Numbered from the stretch's first letter, positions 1-8,803 are shown. The stretch is DNA of 36,057 nt from an uncultured Oscillospiraceae bacterium (GCA_900763685.1 CAAFLF010000044.1:1-36057), one strand, 5' to 3'. Program-made: numbers and translations. Notes: generated by a model not told the origin, from the sequence alone.

Positions 1-22
1 CCCAGACCCCCGAAGAAAAATT

Positions 23-50
23 CTGGGAGGGATTTCGATTTCCCTCCCAG
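23..50. repeat. Stem-loop, 10-bp arms
   Basis: Perfect inverted repeat: 23-32 pairs with 41-50 around an 8-nt loop. It lies directly before a second perfect hairpin (67-92) and a terminator-like hairpin (95-127), so it is probably part of the 3' end of a transcription unit lying left of the window. No T-tract follows it on the + strand. Confidence 0.5.
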
Positions 51-66
51 ACCCTCCTTAAAACGA

Positions 67-92
67 CCAAAGGGGGCCGAGGCCCCCTTTGG
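67..92. repeat. Perfect 12-bp inverted repeat
   Basis: Positions 67-78 and 81-92 are exact reverse complements separated by two bases, giving a very stable hairpin. No long T-tract follows on + and a weak A/T flank occurs on minus, so it may be a terminator part or an RNA processing/stability element rather than a complete terminator. Confidence 0.5.
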
Positions 93-94
93 AA

Positions 95-127
95 ACCCCT
101 GTTCGGAGACGGACGGGGGTGTTTTTT
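95..127 (+). terminator. Probable rho-independent terminator of an upstream + strand gene
   Basis: Bases 95-104 can pair with 111-120 (ten pairs, two of them G-T) around a 6-nt loop, and a run of six T follows at 122-127. This is the classic terminator layout on the + strand. The gene it would end lies left of position 1 and is not visible. Confidence 0.5.
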
Positions 128-560
128 ACGTTGGGACGGGGGACGGGAGAGACGAAAGTCCAAAGCGGGGTGCGTGCGGTCATTCAGGGCGTTTTGCCTT
201 GTGGGGGACGAGGTTGGGGAGGGCCTGGTAGTTCTGGCACCGACATTAGGTGGTTGAGGGCCCTGCGGAGGACGGGGGACGCGGCACGACGTACCTAGGG
301 CATGGCCTCCGCCAACCAAATTCCGGGACGGAATTTGGGGCGTCGGTCAGGTCGTCGTGCCCTACGGGTGGGTGCGGGGAGGCTTCTACGGGTGCCAGGG
401 GAGCGCTCTGAGCGCGGGAAGAGGAGCTGTTCAAATTCGGTTTTTGCCCGATGACTGAGGAGTGCGGCACGGGGTACGGGGTTCGGGGGCTTGCGGAAGG
501 CCCCGCCCGTGTTTTGGTAGGGGCTGTAGGGTCTCTGGGCAGGACGGTTTAGAGCCGCGT
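128..560. other. Unassigned G-rich intergenic stretch
   Basis: I see no convincing gene here. The + strand is visibly G-rich compared with C and lacks the codon texture of the neighbouring genes; the short open frames on both strands have no recognisable motif and no good ribosome binding site. One strong hairpin is present: 316-325 pairs perfectly with 329-338 around a 3-nt loop. It could be a structured RNA, a decayed gene or simply spacer. No match to tRNA, RNase P RNA, tmRNA or SRP RNA landmarks was recognised. Confidence 0.4.
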
Positions 561-562
561 CC

Positions 563-617
563 CGTTGCGCGAGAGGACACGGAGTGTCCGGGTCGCGCAA
601 CGAGAAAACGTTTTTTT
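563..617 (+). terminator. Nested hairpin followed by T-run
   Basis: Positions 563-572 pair perfectly with 593-602, and inside this 575-580 pairs with 584-589. A run of seven T starts at 611, eight bases after the stem. The gap between stem and T-run is larger than usual, so it may be a terminator for an unseen + transcript or only a structured element. A further hairpin (687-693 with 697-703) follows downstream. Confidence 0.3.
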
Positions 618-782
618 CTTCCACCGTGAACGACGCATTCTTTTTTTACAAAAAAGACTACGCCCGCAGGCGTGTTTCGACGGCAACCGCCGCTTTGCGG
701 CGGCTCTTAGCCGGAGATATGGGGGGTTCAAAGCCGCCGGGGTTCCCCGGCACCACCGGTGGGTCAACCGGGGGAATAGGGA

Positions 783-810
783 AAGCGGCAGGACGGTGGT
801 CCTGCCGCTT
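783..810 (-). terminator. Terminator hairpin after ribF
   Basis: Twelve-base arms 783-794 and 799-810 pair perfectly around a 4-nt loop, starting 13 bases beyond the ribF stop codon. On the minus strand the stem is followed only by a short T-rich stretch, so it is a plausible but weak intrinsic terminator for the end of the rimP-ribF operon. Confidence 0.5.
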
Positions 811-822
811 GGGGTGGTTTTC

Positions 823-1725
823 TTATAGGCCCATTTCGGGGTAGGCTTCCCGGGTCTTGACGGCGTCGGTCTCGATCTGGGATTTCAGGGCGGCCAGGGA
901 GTCGAACTTCCGCTCGTCCCGGAGGCGGCGGTAGAACTCCACCCGGATGGCCTGGCCGTAGAGGTCGCCGTCAAAATCCAGGATCCAGGGCTCCACCGTC
1001 ACGTCCTGGCCGTTATTCACCGTGGGGCGGACGCCCACGTTGGTGACGCCGCCGAAGGCCCGGCCGTCCGGCAGGGTGATCTTCGCGGCGTAGACGCCGC
1101 GCCTCGGGAGCAGCACGTGGGGCGGGGCCACCAGGTTGGCCGTGGGGATGCCGATGGTCCGGCCCAGCTGCCGCCCGTGGCCCACGGTCTGGGTCAGGAC
1201 GTGGGGGTGCCCCAGGAAGGCCCGGGCCGTCTCCACGTCCCCCTCCTCCAGCAATTTCCGGATGTGGGTGGAGCTGACGGTGATGCCGCCGATGGTCACG
1301 GCGGGGATGATGTCGCAGCCGAGGCCCAACTCGGCGCATTTTTCCCGCAGTAACTCCGGCGAGCCCTGATTCCTATGCCCGAAGTGGTGGTCATGGCCCG
1401 CCACCAGGTGGACGGCGCCGTAGCGCCCCACCAGGATGTCCGTCACGAAGCGGTCCCAGGGGGTGGTGCGCATCTCGTCGTCAAAGGGCACCATGAGCAT
1501 CTCGTCGATGCCGTAGAGCCGCTTCACCAGCGCCGCCCGGTCCTCCGGGGAGTTGATGAGGGGGCAGGGGACGCCAGTAATGACCTCTTTCGGCGGCCGG
1601 TCGAAGGTAAAGACGGCGCTCTCGCAGCCCCGTTTTTTGGCCTCCTCCGCCGCCCGGCGCAGCAGAGCGCCGTGGCCTAAGTGCACGCCGTCGAAAAAGC
1701 CCAGGGCAATGACACGTTCTCGCAT
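823..1725 (-). CDS. ribF: Bifunctional riboflavin kinase / FAD synthetase
   Basis: Converts riboflavin to FMN and then FAD in the cytoplasm. The 300-aa product has the N-terminal nucleotidyltransferase (FAD synthetase) part with the GFFDGVHLGHG motif at residues 9-19 and an STHIRKLL motif near 152, and the C-terminal riboflavin-kinase barrel with GIPTANL near 192. The start is supported by AAAGGAGG about 10 bases upstream. The N-terminus is short: the phosphate-binding motif begins at residue 9, whereas many family members carry some 10-15 more residues before it. The motif around residue 120 (HHFGHRNQG) is a variant of the usual FGxxxxG loop. It is the last gene of the rimP operon, 31 bases after truB, and is followed by a hairpin at 783-810. 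Confidence 0.95.
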   Translation of the reverse strand: MRERVIALGFFDGVHLGHGALLRRAAEEAKKRGCESAVFTFDRPPKEVITGVPCPLINSPEDRAALVKRLYGIDEMLMVPFDDEMRTTPWDRFVTDILVGRYGAVHLVAGHDHHFGHRNQGSPELLREKCAELGLGCDIIPAVTIGGITVSSTHIRKLLEEGDVETARAFLGHPHVLTQTVGHGRQLGRTIGIPTANLVAPPHVLLPRRGVYAAKITLPDGRAFGGVTNVGVRPTVNNGQDVTVEPWILDFDGDLYGQAIRVEFYRRLRDERKFDSLAALKSQIETDAVKTREAYPEMGL

Positions 1726-1756
1726 GGGGACAGGTCCCTCCTTTGGGATAGCGGGG

Positions 1757-2626
1757 TCAGCCCCCGAAGAAATTTTTGATGGAAGTCAGGGTTCCGCCCT
1801 CCGCCCGGGAGAGGCAGAGCAGCTCCCCCGCCCGGTCATAGACCCGGTAGGTGCCATCTCGCAGGCCGGGGACGGTGATGGGATTGCCGCAGCGGGCCCG
1901 GCGCTCCTTCCCCTCCGTGGGGATGGCGTAGGCTGGGTACTGGGCGAAGAGGGTATCCACAGGCCGGAGAAGGGCCTCGCCCCGCGCCTGGATGTCCTCC
2001 AGCGTCACGGCCTGGGAGAGTTCATATCCCGCCGCCATGGTCCGCCGCAGGGCCGTCATGGTGCCGCCGGGGCCCAAAGCCTGCCCGATGTCGTGGCAGA
2101 GGGTGCGGAGGTACGTTCCCTTGGAGCAGCGGCAGCGGAGGAGGAAGTCCCCCTCGTCGGTTCGGCCCGCAAGCTCCAGCTGGAAGACCGTGATATTCCG
2201 GGGCTTCCGCTCCACCTCCTGGCCCTTCCGGGCCAGGGCGTAGAGCCGCTGGCCGTGGACCTTCACGGCGGAGTACATGGGGGGAATTTGGGAAATTTCC
2301 CCGGTGAACCGGGGCAGGATGGCCCGGATGTCCGCCTCCGTCACGGCGGAGGCGTCGTGGGTCGCGAGGACCTCGCCGGTGATGTCCTGGGTGTCCGTCA
2401 CGAGTCCCAGGCGCAGGGCGGCCAGGTACTCCTTCTCCCCGCTCTCCGCGAAGGAGACGGCTTTCGTGGCCCGGCCCACGAAGACCGGCAGCACGCCGGT
2501 GGCCATGGGGTCCAGGGTCCCGGCGTGGCCCACCCGCTTCTCCCGCAGGATGCCGCGGATCTTGGCGCAGACGTCCATGCTGGTCCACCCGGCGGGCTTA
2601 TCGACAATGAGGATGCCGTCCGGCAT
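1757..2626 (-). CDS. truB: tRNA pseudouridine(55) synthase
   Basis: Isomerises U55 in the T-loop of tRNAs. The 289-aa protein starts with the family signature ILIVDKPAGWTS and carries GHAGTLDPMATGVLPV, in which D39 is the expected catalytic aspartate. The length is normal for bacterial TruB, with a small C-terminal PUA-like end. AAAGGAG lies 8-10 bases before the ATG. It sits 17 bases after nrnA and 31 bases before ribF in the same operon, an arrangement typical of Firmicutes. Confidence 0.96.
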   Translation of the reverse strand: MPDGILIVDKPAGWTSMDVCAKIRGILREKRVGHAGTLDPMATGVLPVFVGRATKAVSFAESGEKEYLAALRLGLVTDTQDITGEVLATHDASAVTEADIRAILPRFTGEISQIPPMYSAVKVHGQRLYALARKGQEVERKPRNITVFQLELAGRTDEGDFLLRCRCSKGTYLRTLCHDIGQALGPGGTMTALRRTMAAGYELSQAVTLEDIQARGEALLRPVDTLFAQYPAYAIPTEGKERRARCGNPITVPGLRDGTYRVYDRAGELLCLSRAEGGTLTSIKNFFGG

Positions 2627-2643
2627 GGCGTCGCTCCTTTCCC

Positions 2644-3597
2644 TTACCCTTCAAAATCCGCCGCGTTGGCCGCGATGGCGGCGAGGCAGCGGCGCTTGAC
2701 CTCGGAGAGGTCGGCCTTCACAGTGCAGCCTGCCGCCCGGGCGTGGCCGCCGCCGCCCATGAGGCGGCAGACCTCCGTGGCGTTGATCCGGTCGCCGGTG
2801 CGGACGGAGAGCTTCCACTCCCCCTCCCCCAGCTCCCGGAAGGTCACGGCGCAGTCCACCCCCTGAATTTGCGCGCCGAGAGAGCTCAGCTCCTCGGCGT
2901 CGCTCTCCGTGGCCTGGAGGCGGGCCATCAGGGACCGGGGCACATAGAGGAAGGCCACCCGCTCCCGGTCGAAATACTCGAGATTTGTCAGCATATCCGC
3001 CTCCAGCGCGAGGCGCTTGCGGGTCTTGGTGCGGAAGAAGACCTTGTTGACGGTCCGGTAGTCGATGCCGGTCTCCATCAGCGCCGCCGCCACGATGTGG
3101 GTGTAGGCCGTGGTGTTGGAGAACTGGAAGCCGCCGGTGTCCGTGGCGATGGCCACGTACAGGGGCAGGGCGATCTCGGCGTCGATGGGGGTGAGGTGCC
3201 GGAGGATGTCATAGACCAGCTCGCCGCAGGCTCCGGCCTCCGGCCGGACGATGTTCTGCTGGCCGAAGTGCTCAAAGGACGGGTGATGGTCGATGGCCAG
3301 CTCGATCTGGCCCGCGTACATCCTGGCGTTCTCCGGCAGGAGCTGGGCGGTTGCGATGTCCACGCTGACTATATACTCCGGCTGGAAGTCCAGCGGGGCC
3401 TCGTAGGGGGTGACATAGGGGGCGGTATTCTCCGTGACGCCGGGGTTCGGCAGGAGATAGGCGGTCTTGCCCAGCTTCCGCAGGGCAAGGCACAGCGCCG
3501 CGGCGCAGCCCACGGTGTCCCCGTCGGGCCGGACGTGGGTAAGGATGAGGACGTTCTCCATCCGCCGGAGATGGCGGGCGGCTTCCAGCTCGTGCAT
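2644..3597 (-). CDS. nrnA: DHH-DHHA1 phosphoesterase, NrnA type (oligoribonuclease / pAp phosphatase)
   Basis: Family members degrade short oligoribonucleotides and 3'-phosphoadenosine 5'-phosphate with Mn2+. The 317-aa protein has the metal-binding motifs in order: HVRPDGD (residues 21-27), VSVDIA with D80, IDHHP with DHH at 103-105, TDTGGF near 152, and the DHHA1 motif GGGGHARAAG near 287. The start ATG lies 3 bases after the rbfA stop, and the ribosome binding site GGAGGAG is inside the end of rbfA, so the two are probably translationally coupled. The rbfA-nrnA-truB-ribF order is conserved in Firmicutes. The exact substrate is inferred from the family. Confidence 0.93.
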   Translation of the reverse strand: MHELEAARHLRRMENVLILTHVRPDGDTVGCAAALCLALRKLGKTAYLLPNPGVTENTAPYVTPYEAPLDFQPEYIVSVDIATAQLLPENARMYAGQIELAIDHHPSFEHFGQQNIVRPEAGACGELVYDILRHLTPIDAEIALPLYVAIATDTGGFQFSNTTAYTHIVAAALMETGIDYRTVNKVFFRTKTRKRLALEADMLTNLEYFDRERVAFLYVPRSLMARLQATESDAEELSSLGAQIQGVDCAVTFRELGEGEWKLSVRTGDRINATEVCRLMGGGGHARAAGCTVKADLSEVKRRCLAAIAANAADFEG

Positions 3598-3600
3598 GGC

Positions 3601-4008
3601 TTACTCCTCCGTTTCCTCAGTGCTCTCGGCGCTCTCGGGATGGTCCATCCGACGCTGGGCGTCGGCCTTCTCCACGTCGTGCATGACCTCCAGGATGTGG
3701 GCGCCGTAGGCGATGGAGTCGTCGGCCTCGAAGATGAGCTCCGGGGTGTAGCGGAGGCCCAGGGCGCTGCCCAGCTCCCGCCGGAGGAAGCCTCCGGCGG
3801 ACTTGAGGCCCTTCAGAACGTCCTTCTCCTGGGACTTATCCAGGACGCTGACGTAAATTTTCGCGTAGCGCAGGTCCCCGGTGGTGTCCACCCGGGTGAC
3901 GGAGACCATGCCGCTGCCGCTGACCCGGGGGTCCTTCAGCCGCCGGATGTCGGCGCTGATCTGGCGCTGGATCTCCTCGTTGATACGCGCGATTCGGTTC
4001 GATGCCAT
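3601..4008 (-). CDS. rbfA: 30S ribosome-binding factor A
   Basis: A single KH-fold protein that binds the 30S subunit near 16S rRNA helix 1 and helps late maturation. At 135 aa the length is normal with a short acidic, Glu/Ser-rich tail. Recognisable features are the N-terminal RIARINEEIQRQIS helix, DPRVSGSGMVSVTRV and the LGLRYTPELIFEADDS stretch. A very strong ribosome binding site (AAAGGAGGT) precedes the ATG. It follows infB after a 95-base gap that contains a GC-rich hairpin. Confidence 0.95.
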   Translation of the reverse strand: MASNRIARINEEIQRQISADIRRLKDPRVSGSGMVSVTRVDTTGDLRYAKIYVSVLDKSQEKDVLKGLKSAGGFLRRELGSALGLRYTPELIFEADDSIAYGAHILEVMHDVEKADAQRRMDHPESAESTEETEE

Positions 4009-4040
4009 AAGGGATACCTCCTTTGGGGAATGAAACGAAG

Positions 4041-4065
4041 GGGGCGGCGGCCAGGCCGCCGCCCC
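4041..4065 (-). terminator. GC-rich hairpin between infB and rbfA
   Basis: The 12-base arms 4041-4052 and 4054-4065 are exact reverse complements, so the loop must open a few bases. On the minus strand only a broken T-stretch follows. It may be a partial terminator or a processing/stability site that lowers expression of rbfA-nrnA-truB-ribF relative to infB. Confidence 0.35.
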
Positions 4066-4103
4066 TCTCAGGTGGAATCTTACGTTCTCCCGGAGGAGCG
4101 CCC

Positions 4104-6515
4104 TCAGCGGGGGACCTCCTCCATGGTGTAGGCCTCGATGATGTCGCCCAGCTTCAGGTCGTTAAACTTCTCCACCGTCAGGCCGCACTCGAAGCGCTCC
4201 TTGACCTCCTTGACGGCGTCCTTGAAGCGCTGCAGGGAGCCGAGCACGCCCTCGTGGACCACGATGCCGTCCCGGACCACCCGGACGGAGCAGTCCCGGC
4301 GCAGGAGGCCGTCCTGCACGTAGCAGCCGGCGACGGTGCCCACGGAGGAGACCTTGTAGGTCTCCCGGACCTCGGCGTGGCCCAGGACCACCTCCCGGTA
4401 CTTGGGCGCCAGCATGCCCTTCATGGCCGCCTCGATCTCGTCGATGGCGTCGTAGATGACCCGGTAGAGCCGGACATCCACGTTTTGACGAGCGGCGCTG
4501 TCCCGGGCGGTGGCGTCCGGCCGGACGTTGAAGCCCACGATGATGGCGTTGGAGGACGCGGCCAGCATCACGTCGGACTCGTTGATGGCGCCGACGGCAC
4601 CGTGGATGACCCGGACGTTGACCTCGTCGTTGGAGAGCTTCTCGAGGGAGGCCTTCACGGCCTCCACGCTGCCCTGGACGTCGGCCTTGACGATGAGGGC
4701 CAGCTCCTTGCGCTCGCCGGCCTGCAGCTGGCTGAAGAGGTTCTCGAGAGAGACCTTCTGCACGGGAGCCGCGGCCTTGGCCCGCTCCTCGGCCTTGCGC
4801 TGCTCCACCAGCTCCCGGGCCATACGCTCGTCGGCCACGGCGAAGAAGGGGGAACCGGCGCTGGGGGTCTCGGAGAGGCCGGCGACCTCCACGGGGACGG
4901 AGGGACCGGCCTCCGTCAGGCGGCCGCCCTTATAGTCCAGCATGGTGCGGACACGGCCCACGGCGGTGCCCGCGATGATGACGTCGCCCTGCTTGAGGGT
5001 GCCGTTCTGCACGAGAAGGGTCGCGACGGGGCCCCGGCCCTTGTCCAGCCGGGCCTCGATGACGGTGCCCTGGCCCGCCCGGTTGGGGTTGGCCTTCAGC
5101 TCCAGCACCTCCGCCAGGACCACGAGGTTCTCAAGGAGGTTATCGATGCCGATGTTCTTCTTGGCGGACACCTTGCAGACGATGGTCTCGCCGCCCCACT
5201 CCTCGGGCACGAGGCCGTACTCCGTGAGCTGCTGGAGGACCCGGTCGGGGTTGGCGTTCTCCTTATCGATCTTGTTGATGGCCACGATGATGGGGATGCC
5301 CGCGGCCTTGGCGTGGTTGATGGACTCCACGGTCTGGGGCATGATGCCGTCGTCCGCCGCCACCATCAGGATGGCGATGTCGGTGATCATCGCGCCCCGG
5401 GCCCGCATGGAGGTGAAGGCCTCATGGCCCGGGGTATCCAGGAAGGTGATGGGCTTGCCGTGGATCTCTACCTGGTAGGCGCCGATGTGCTGGGTGATGC
5501 CGCCGGCCTCGCCCGCGGCGACGGAGGTATTCCGGATGGTGTCGAGAAGGCTGGTCTTGCCGTGGTCGACGTGGCCCATGACCACCACCACGGGGGCCCG
5601 GGGCACCAGATCCTCCTCGGCGTCCTTGTGGTCGTCGATGAGCTTTTCCTCGATGGTGACGACGACTTCCTTCTCCACCTTGCAGCCCATCTCCTCCGCG
5701 ACGAAGGCGGCGGTATCATAGTCGATGAGCTGGGAGAGGGAGGCCATGACGCCGTTTTTCATCAGGCACTTCACGACCTCGGCGCCGGTCTTCTTCATGC
5801 GGGAGGCAAGCTCGCCCACGCTGATCTCGTCCGGGATCTGGACCTTGACGGGGGCCTTCTTCGCAATCTCCAGCTGGAGGCGGCGCATCTTCTCGGCCTC
5901 GTCGCCCCGGCGCTTGTTGGAGAAGGGCTGGTTGCCCTTGCGCTGGTTGTTGGAGCGGATCTTCTCCTTGCCGCTGCGCTGGGACATCCGGTCGCCCCGC
6001 TGACCGCCCAGCTCTTCCAGCCGCTGGTCATACTTCGCGAGGTTCACGTCGCCGCCCTTGCGGGTGTCCACGATCTTCTTCTGGGGCACCCGGGAGGCGG
6101 GCTGCCGCACCACCGGATTCCCAGCGGGCTTCGCCTGCTGCTGGGGAGCGGTCTGGGCGGGCTTCGCCGCCTGGGGCTTCTGGGCCTGCGCGCCCTGGGG
6201 AGCCTGACCGGCCTGCTGGGGCTTCTGGCCCTGCTGGGGCGCGGCGGCCTTGGCCTCCTGCCTGGGGGCCTCGGCCTTGGGGGCGGGCTCCGCCTTCTTC
6301 TCCTCCTTCGCGGTGTCCGCGAAGATCACCTGGATGCCGGAGACGGGGTTCTTCTCCGTGAGATAGTCAAAGATCACCGACAGCTCCGCGTCCGTCAGCG
6401 CCTGCATGTGGTTCTTGGGCGCCTGGGCGTATTTCGTCAGGATCTCCATGATGTCCTTGGTGGGGAGGCCGAAGTCCTTCGCCACCTCGTGTACTCTGTA
6501 TTTTTCCATAGCCAA
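4104..6515 (-). CDS. infB: Translation initiation factor IF-2
   Basis: GTPase that brings fMet-tRNA to the 30S subunit and promotes subunit joining. The 803-aa protein shows an IF2_N domain (residues 4-55), a low-complexity Ala/Gln/Pro/Lys-rich linker (about 70-145), a second IF2_N-like part (about 225-275), then the G domain with GHVDHGKT (314-321), DTPGHEAF (from 360) and NKID (414-417), followed by domains II-IV. Two starts are possible: TTG at 6515 and ATG at 6509. GAGGTGG at 6522-6528 is 6 bases from the TTG but 12 from the ATG, which favours the TTG start. Fifth gene of the rimP operon, 62 bases after ylxQ. Confidence 0.96.
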   Translation of the reverse strand: MAMEKYRVHEVAKDFGLPTKDIMEILTKYAQAPKNHMQALTDAELSVIFDYLTEKNPVSGIQVIFADTAKEEKKAEPAPKAEAPRQEAKAAAPQQGQKPQQAGQAPQGAQAQKPQAAKPAQTAPQQQAKPAGNPVVRQPASRVPQKKIVDTRKGGDVNLAKYDQRLEELGGQRGDRMSQRSGKEKIRSNNQRKGNQPFSNKRRGDEAEKMRRLQLEIAKKAPVKVQIPDEISVGELASRMKKTGAEVVKCLMKNGVMASLSQLIDYDTAAFVAEEMGCKVEKEVVVTIEEKLIDDHKDAEEDLVPRAPVVVVMGHVDHGKTSLLDTIRNTSVAAGEAGGITQHIGAYQVEIHGKPITFLDTPGHEAFTSMRARGAMITDIAILMVAADDGIMPQTVESINHAKAAGIPIIVAINKIDKENANPDRVLQQLTEYGLVPEEWGGETIVCKVSAKKNIGIDNLLENLVVLAEVLELKANPNRAGQGTVIEARLDKGRGPVATLLVQNGTLKQGDVIIAGTAVGRVRTMLDYKGGRLTEAGPSVPVEVAGLSETPSAGSPFFAVADERMARELVEQRKAEERAKAAAPVQKVSLENLFSQLQAGERKELALIVKADVQGSVEAVKASLEKLSNDEVNVRVIHGAVGAINESDVMLAASSNAIIVGFNVRPDATARDSAARQNVDVRLYRVIYDAIDEIEAAMKGMLAPKYREVVLGHAEVRETYKVSSVGTVAGCYVQDGLLRRDCSVRVVRDGIVVHEGVLGSLQRFKDAVKEVKERFECGLTVEKFNDLKLGDIIEAYTMEEVPR

Positions 6516-6577
6516 ATGAAGCCACCTCGTTGCAACCCTGCCCGGAGGAAGGGGGAATTTTCAATGTTGGTCCGCGC

Positions 6578-7336
6578 TCAGACCTTGGGGCCCTTGCCGC
6601 CGGGCTTGCCGCCGTTGGGCTTATCGCCGCCCGGTTTGCTTCCCTTGCCCCGCTTCACGGGGCGGGCGTGGGCGTAGCGGGCGTTGACCTCGGCGTGCCG
6701 CCGCTCCTTCCTGGAGGGACGGTAGCCCGGTCCCCGGTCGTCCGGGCCCTTTCCGGGGCCTCTCCCGGCCCCGCCGGGACCCTTCCGGGGACCCGCGCCG
6801 GGTCTTCCGGGGCCTTTCCCGGGTCCTCCCGGCCGTCTTCCGGGGGCGGGGGGACGGTCCGGCGTCCGGCCCTTGGGGGGCGCCTCCTCCGGCGGGGGCG
6901 GCGGGGTCTTGGCCCGGCGCTTCCCCTGGCGGAGGTTCTTCTCGTGCCGGAGCTGCTCCTCCTGCCGTTCCCGGGCCCGCTGGGCCTTCACCTGGAGCTT
7001 CGCCACGGCCTCGTCGTATTTGACGGGGTCATGCTCCGCCAGGCGCTGGGCCACGGCGAGGGCAAGCCCTGTATCCGTGATGGCCAGGATGGCGCAGCTC
7101 CCTCTTCCCAGGGCCCGGCCCAGCTCATACTTGCTCTCGGGGATGCGGAGCCACAGGCACTGCCCGACTTCCGCGAAGTGGGCGCAGCGGCGGGCGGTGT
7201 TGTCCGCCGCGTCCGCCGCCAGCAGCAGGAGACGCGCGTCTCTCGCCCGGACGGCGGCGTCCACCGGCTCCTCGCCGGGCTCGATCTTCCCCGCCTTGCG
7301 GCAGATGCCGATCATGGAAAGGATGGGGTCCATCAT
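6578..7336 (-). CDS. ylxQ: L7Ae/YlxQ-family RNA-binding protein with long basic Pro/Gly-rich tail
   Basis: L7Ae-fold proteins bind kink-turn RNAs; YlxQ in this operon position is a ribosome-associated member of unclear role. I place the start at the ATG at 7336, which overlaps the rnpM stop (ATGA) and has GGAGG 7 bases upstream; a second ATG follows directly. The 252-aa product has the family signature RKAGKIEPGEE near residue 10 and DAADNTARRC near 45, then a charged, probably helical segment (about 105-145) and about 105 residues dominated by Pro, Gly, Lys and Arg with repeated PGKGP/RKGPG-like pieces. Ordinary YlxQ proteins are close to 100 aa, so more than half of this one is an extension, probably disordered and RNA-binding. 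That last point is inference. Confidence 0.88.
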   Translation of the reverse strand: MMDPILSMIGICRKAGKIEPGEEPVDAAVRARDARLLLLAADAADNTARRCAHFAEVGQCLWLRIPESKYELGRALGRGSCAILAITDTGLALAVAQRLAEHDPVKYDEAVAKLQVKAQRARERQEEQLRHEKNLRQGKRRAKTPPPPPEEAPPKGRTPDRPPAPGRRPGGPGKGPGRPGAGPRKGPGGAGRGPGKGPDDRGPGYRPSRKERRHAEVNARYAHARPVKRGKGSKPGGDKPNGGKPGGKGPKV

Positions 7337-7605
7337 GCCTCGCCCTCCATTTCCCTCTCCAGCGCGTCGTAGACCTCCTCGGGGATGGGGGCGGAGAACG
7401 CCCGCTCCAGCGCCCGGGATTTGCGCGCCTTCTTCAGGCAGTCCACGCTGTGGCAGACGTAGGCGCCGCGGCCCGGCGCTCTCCCGCCGAAGTCCAGGGA
7501 CACCTTGCCCTCCGCCGAGCGGACCACCCGGATGAGACTCTTCTTGTCCTTCATCTCCCGGCAGCCCACGCACTGGCGCTGGGGGATCTTCTTCACTTTC
7601 TGCAT
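7333..7605 (-). CDS. rnpM: YlxR/RnpM family RNA-binding protein (DUF448)
   Basis: Small basic protein of the YlxR family; the Bacillus member was reported to bind and modulate RNase P RNA. The 90-aa product has the family start RQCVGCREMKDK with C12 and C15, the GGRAPGRGAYVC core and a Lys/Arg-rich helix. It lies between nusA and ylxQ as in other Firmicutes, and its stop overlaps the ylxQ start, so coupling is likely. Its own ribosome binding site (GCGAGG) is weaker than that of its neighbours. Confidence 0.92.
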   Translation of the reverse strand: MQKVKKIPQRQCVGCREMKDKKSLIRVVRSAEGKVSLDFGGRAPGRGAYVCHSVDCLKKARKSRALERAFSAPIPEEVYDALEREMEGEA

Positions 7606-7641
7606 GGGACTGCCTCGCTTTCTCTCAGATAAGGGAGAGGC

Positions 7642-8763
7642 TTACTCCGCCTCTTCCTCCTCGCCGGTCCAGCTCTCGGGCTTGATGTCGATCTTGCAGC
7701 CGGTGAGCCGCGCGGCGAGACGGGCATTCTGGCCCTCCTTGCCGATGGCGAGGCTCAGTTGGTCGTCCGGCACCCGGACCCGGCAGCTCTTGCCCTCGCT
7801 GCCGGTCTCCACGCTGATGACATCCGCGGGGGCCAGGGCGGCGGCCACGAACTCGGCGGGGTCCTCGCTCCACTTGACGATGTCGATCTTCTCGCCCCGG
7901 AGCTCCTGGACGATGGTCTCCACCCGCTGGCCCTTGGGGCCCACGCAGGCGCCGATGGGGTCCACCTCGGGCTCGCTGCTCCAGACCGCCATCTTGGTGC
8001 GGCTGCCGGCCTCCCGGGCGATGGAGCGGATCTCCACGGTGCCGTCGTAGATCTCGGGCACTTCCAGCTCGAAGAGCCGCTTGACAAGGCCGGGATGGGT
8101 CCGGGAGATGATGATCTGGGGACCCCGGGTGTTCCGCCGGACCTCCACCACATAGACCTTCAGGCGCATGCCTTCCACCAGCTCCTCGCCCCGGACCTGC
8201 TCGCCCACGGTGAGGACGGCCTCGGTGGCGTCGGTGCCGCTGCCGATCTGCAGCGTGGCGTTCCCGGTGCGGGGATCGATGCGGACCACGGTGCCGGTGA
8301 GGATCTCATGCTGCTTGGAGTTGAACTCGTCGTAGATCATGCCCCGCTCGGCCTCCCGCAGGCCCTGGATGATGACCTGCTTGCCGTTGCCGGCGGCGAT
8401 GCGGCCGAACTCCACGTTGTCCACAGGAATGTTGACGGTGTCGCCGATCTCGTACTTCGCGGAGATGGCCTTGGCCTCCTCCAGCGTCATCTCGTTGGGG
8501 GGATCGACATAGTCCTCCTCGTCCACCACGTTCTTCTGGACGTACATCTTCAGGGTCTGGTGCTCCTCGTCCACGTCCACGATGACGTTCTCCACGTCGC
8601 TGTGGTCCCGCTTATAGGCGGTGGTGAGGGCCTGGATGATCTTATCCATCATGAAGGACTGGGGGATGCCCCGCTCCTTCTCCAGCATCGCCAGCGCCGC
8701 GAAGATCTCGGCGCAGTTCATGCCGGCGGGTTCTTTCTTCTGCTTCTTGCCTCTCGCTGCCAT
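7642..8763 (-). CDS. nusA: Transcription termination/antitermination factor NusA
   Basis: Binds RNA polymerase and nascent RNA to control pausing, termination and antitermination. The 373-aa protein has the N-terminal polymerase-binding domain (about 16-125), an S1 domain (about 150-220), KH1 with GPKGQR at 275-280 and KH2 with IGKEGQNAR at 340-348, then an acidic end. There are no C-terminal acidic repeats, as is normal for Firmicutes. AAAGGAG lies 9 bases before the ATG at 8763; a short Lys-rich leader of 14 residues precedes the usual family start. Second gene of the operon, 40 bases after rimP. Confidence 0.96.
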   Translation of the reverse strand: MAARGKKQKKEPAGMNCAEIFAALAMLEKERGIPQSFMMDKIIQALTTAYKRDHSDVENVIVDVDEEHQTLKMYVQKNVVDEEDYVDPPNEMTLEEAKAISAKYEIGDTVNIPVDNVEFGRIAAGNGKQVIIQGLREAERGMIYDEFNSKQHEILTGTVVRIDPRTGNATLQIGSGTDATEAVLTVGEQVRGEELVEGMRLKVYVVEVRRNTRGPQIIISRTHPGLVKRLFELEVPEIYDGTVEIRSIAREAGSRTKMAVWSSEPEVDPIGACVGPKGQRVETIVQELRGEKIDIVKWSEDPAEFVAAALAPADVISVETGSEGKSCRVRVPDDQLSLAIGKEGQNARLAARLTGCKIDIKPESWTGEEEEAE

Positions 8764-8803
8764 TGCCTTTGACTCCTTTATCTTATCATCACGTTCTGGT
8801 GTT

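Noticed and set aside
148..172. Fragment resembling the RNase P conserved GAAAGTCC element
   Set aside because: Only a few bases match; none of the other conserved RNase P RNA segments could be found in the following 400 bases.
425..450. T-loop-like GTTCAAATT suggesting a tRNA
   Set aside because: No flanking 5-bp T-stem, anticodon arm or acceptor stem can be folded around it.
128..560. Short open frames in the left intergenic region (for example 246-470 minus)
   Set aside because: No ribosome binding site, no motif and composition unlike the genes of this window; overlapping frames are equally open in several directions.
4023..6677. Long open frame on the + strand opposite infB
   Set aside because: It is a by-product of GC-rich codon use in infB; the translation is His/Gly/Leu/Asp-rich low complexity without family motifs, and infB explains the DNA fully.
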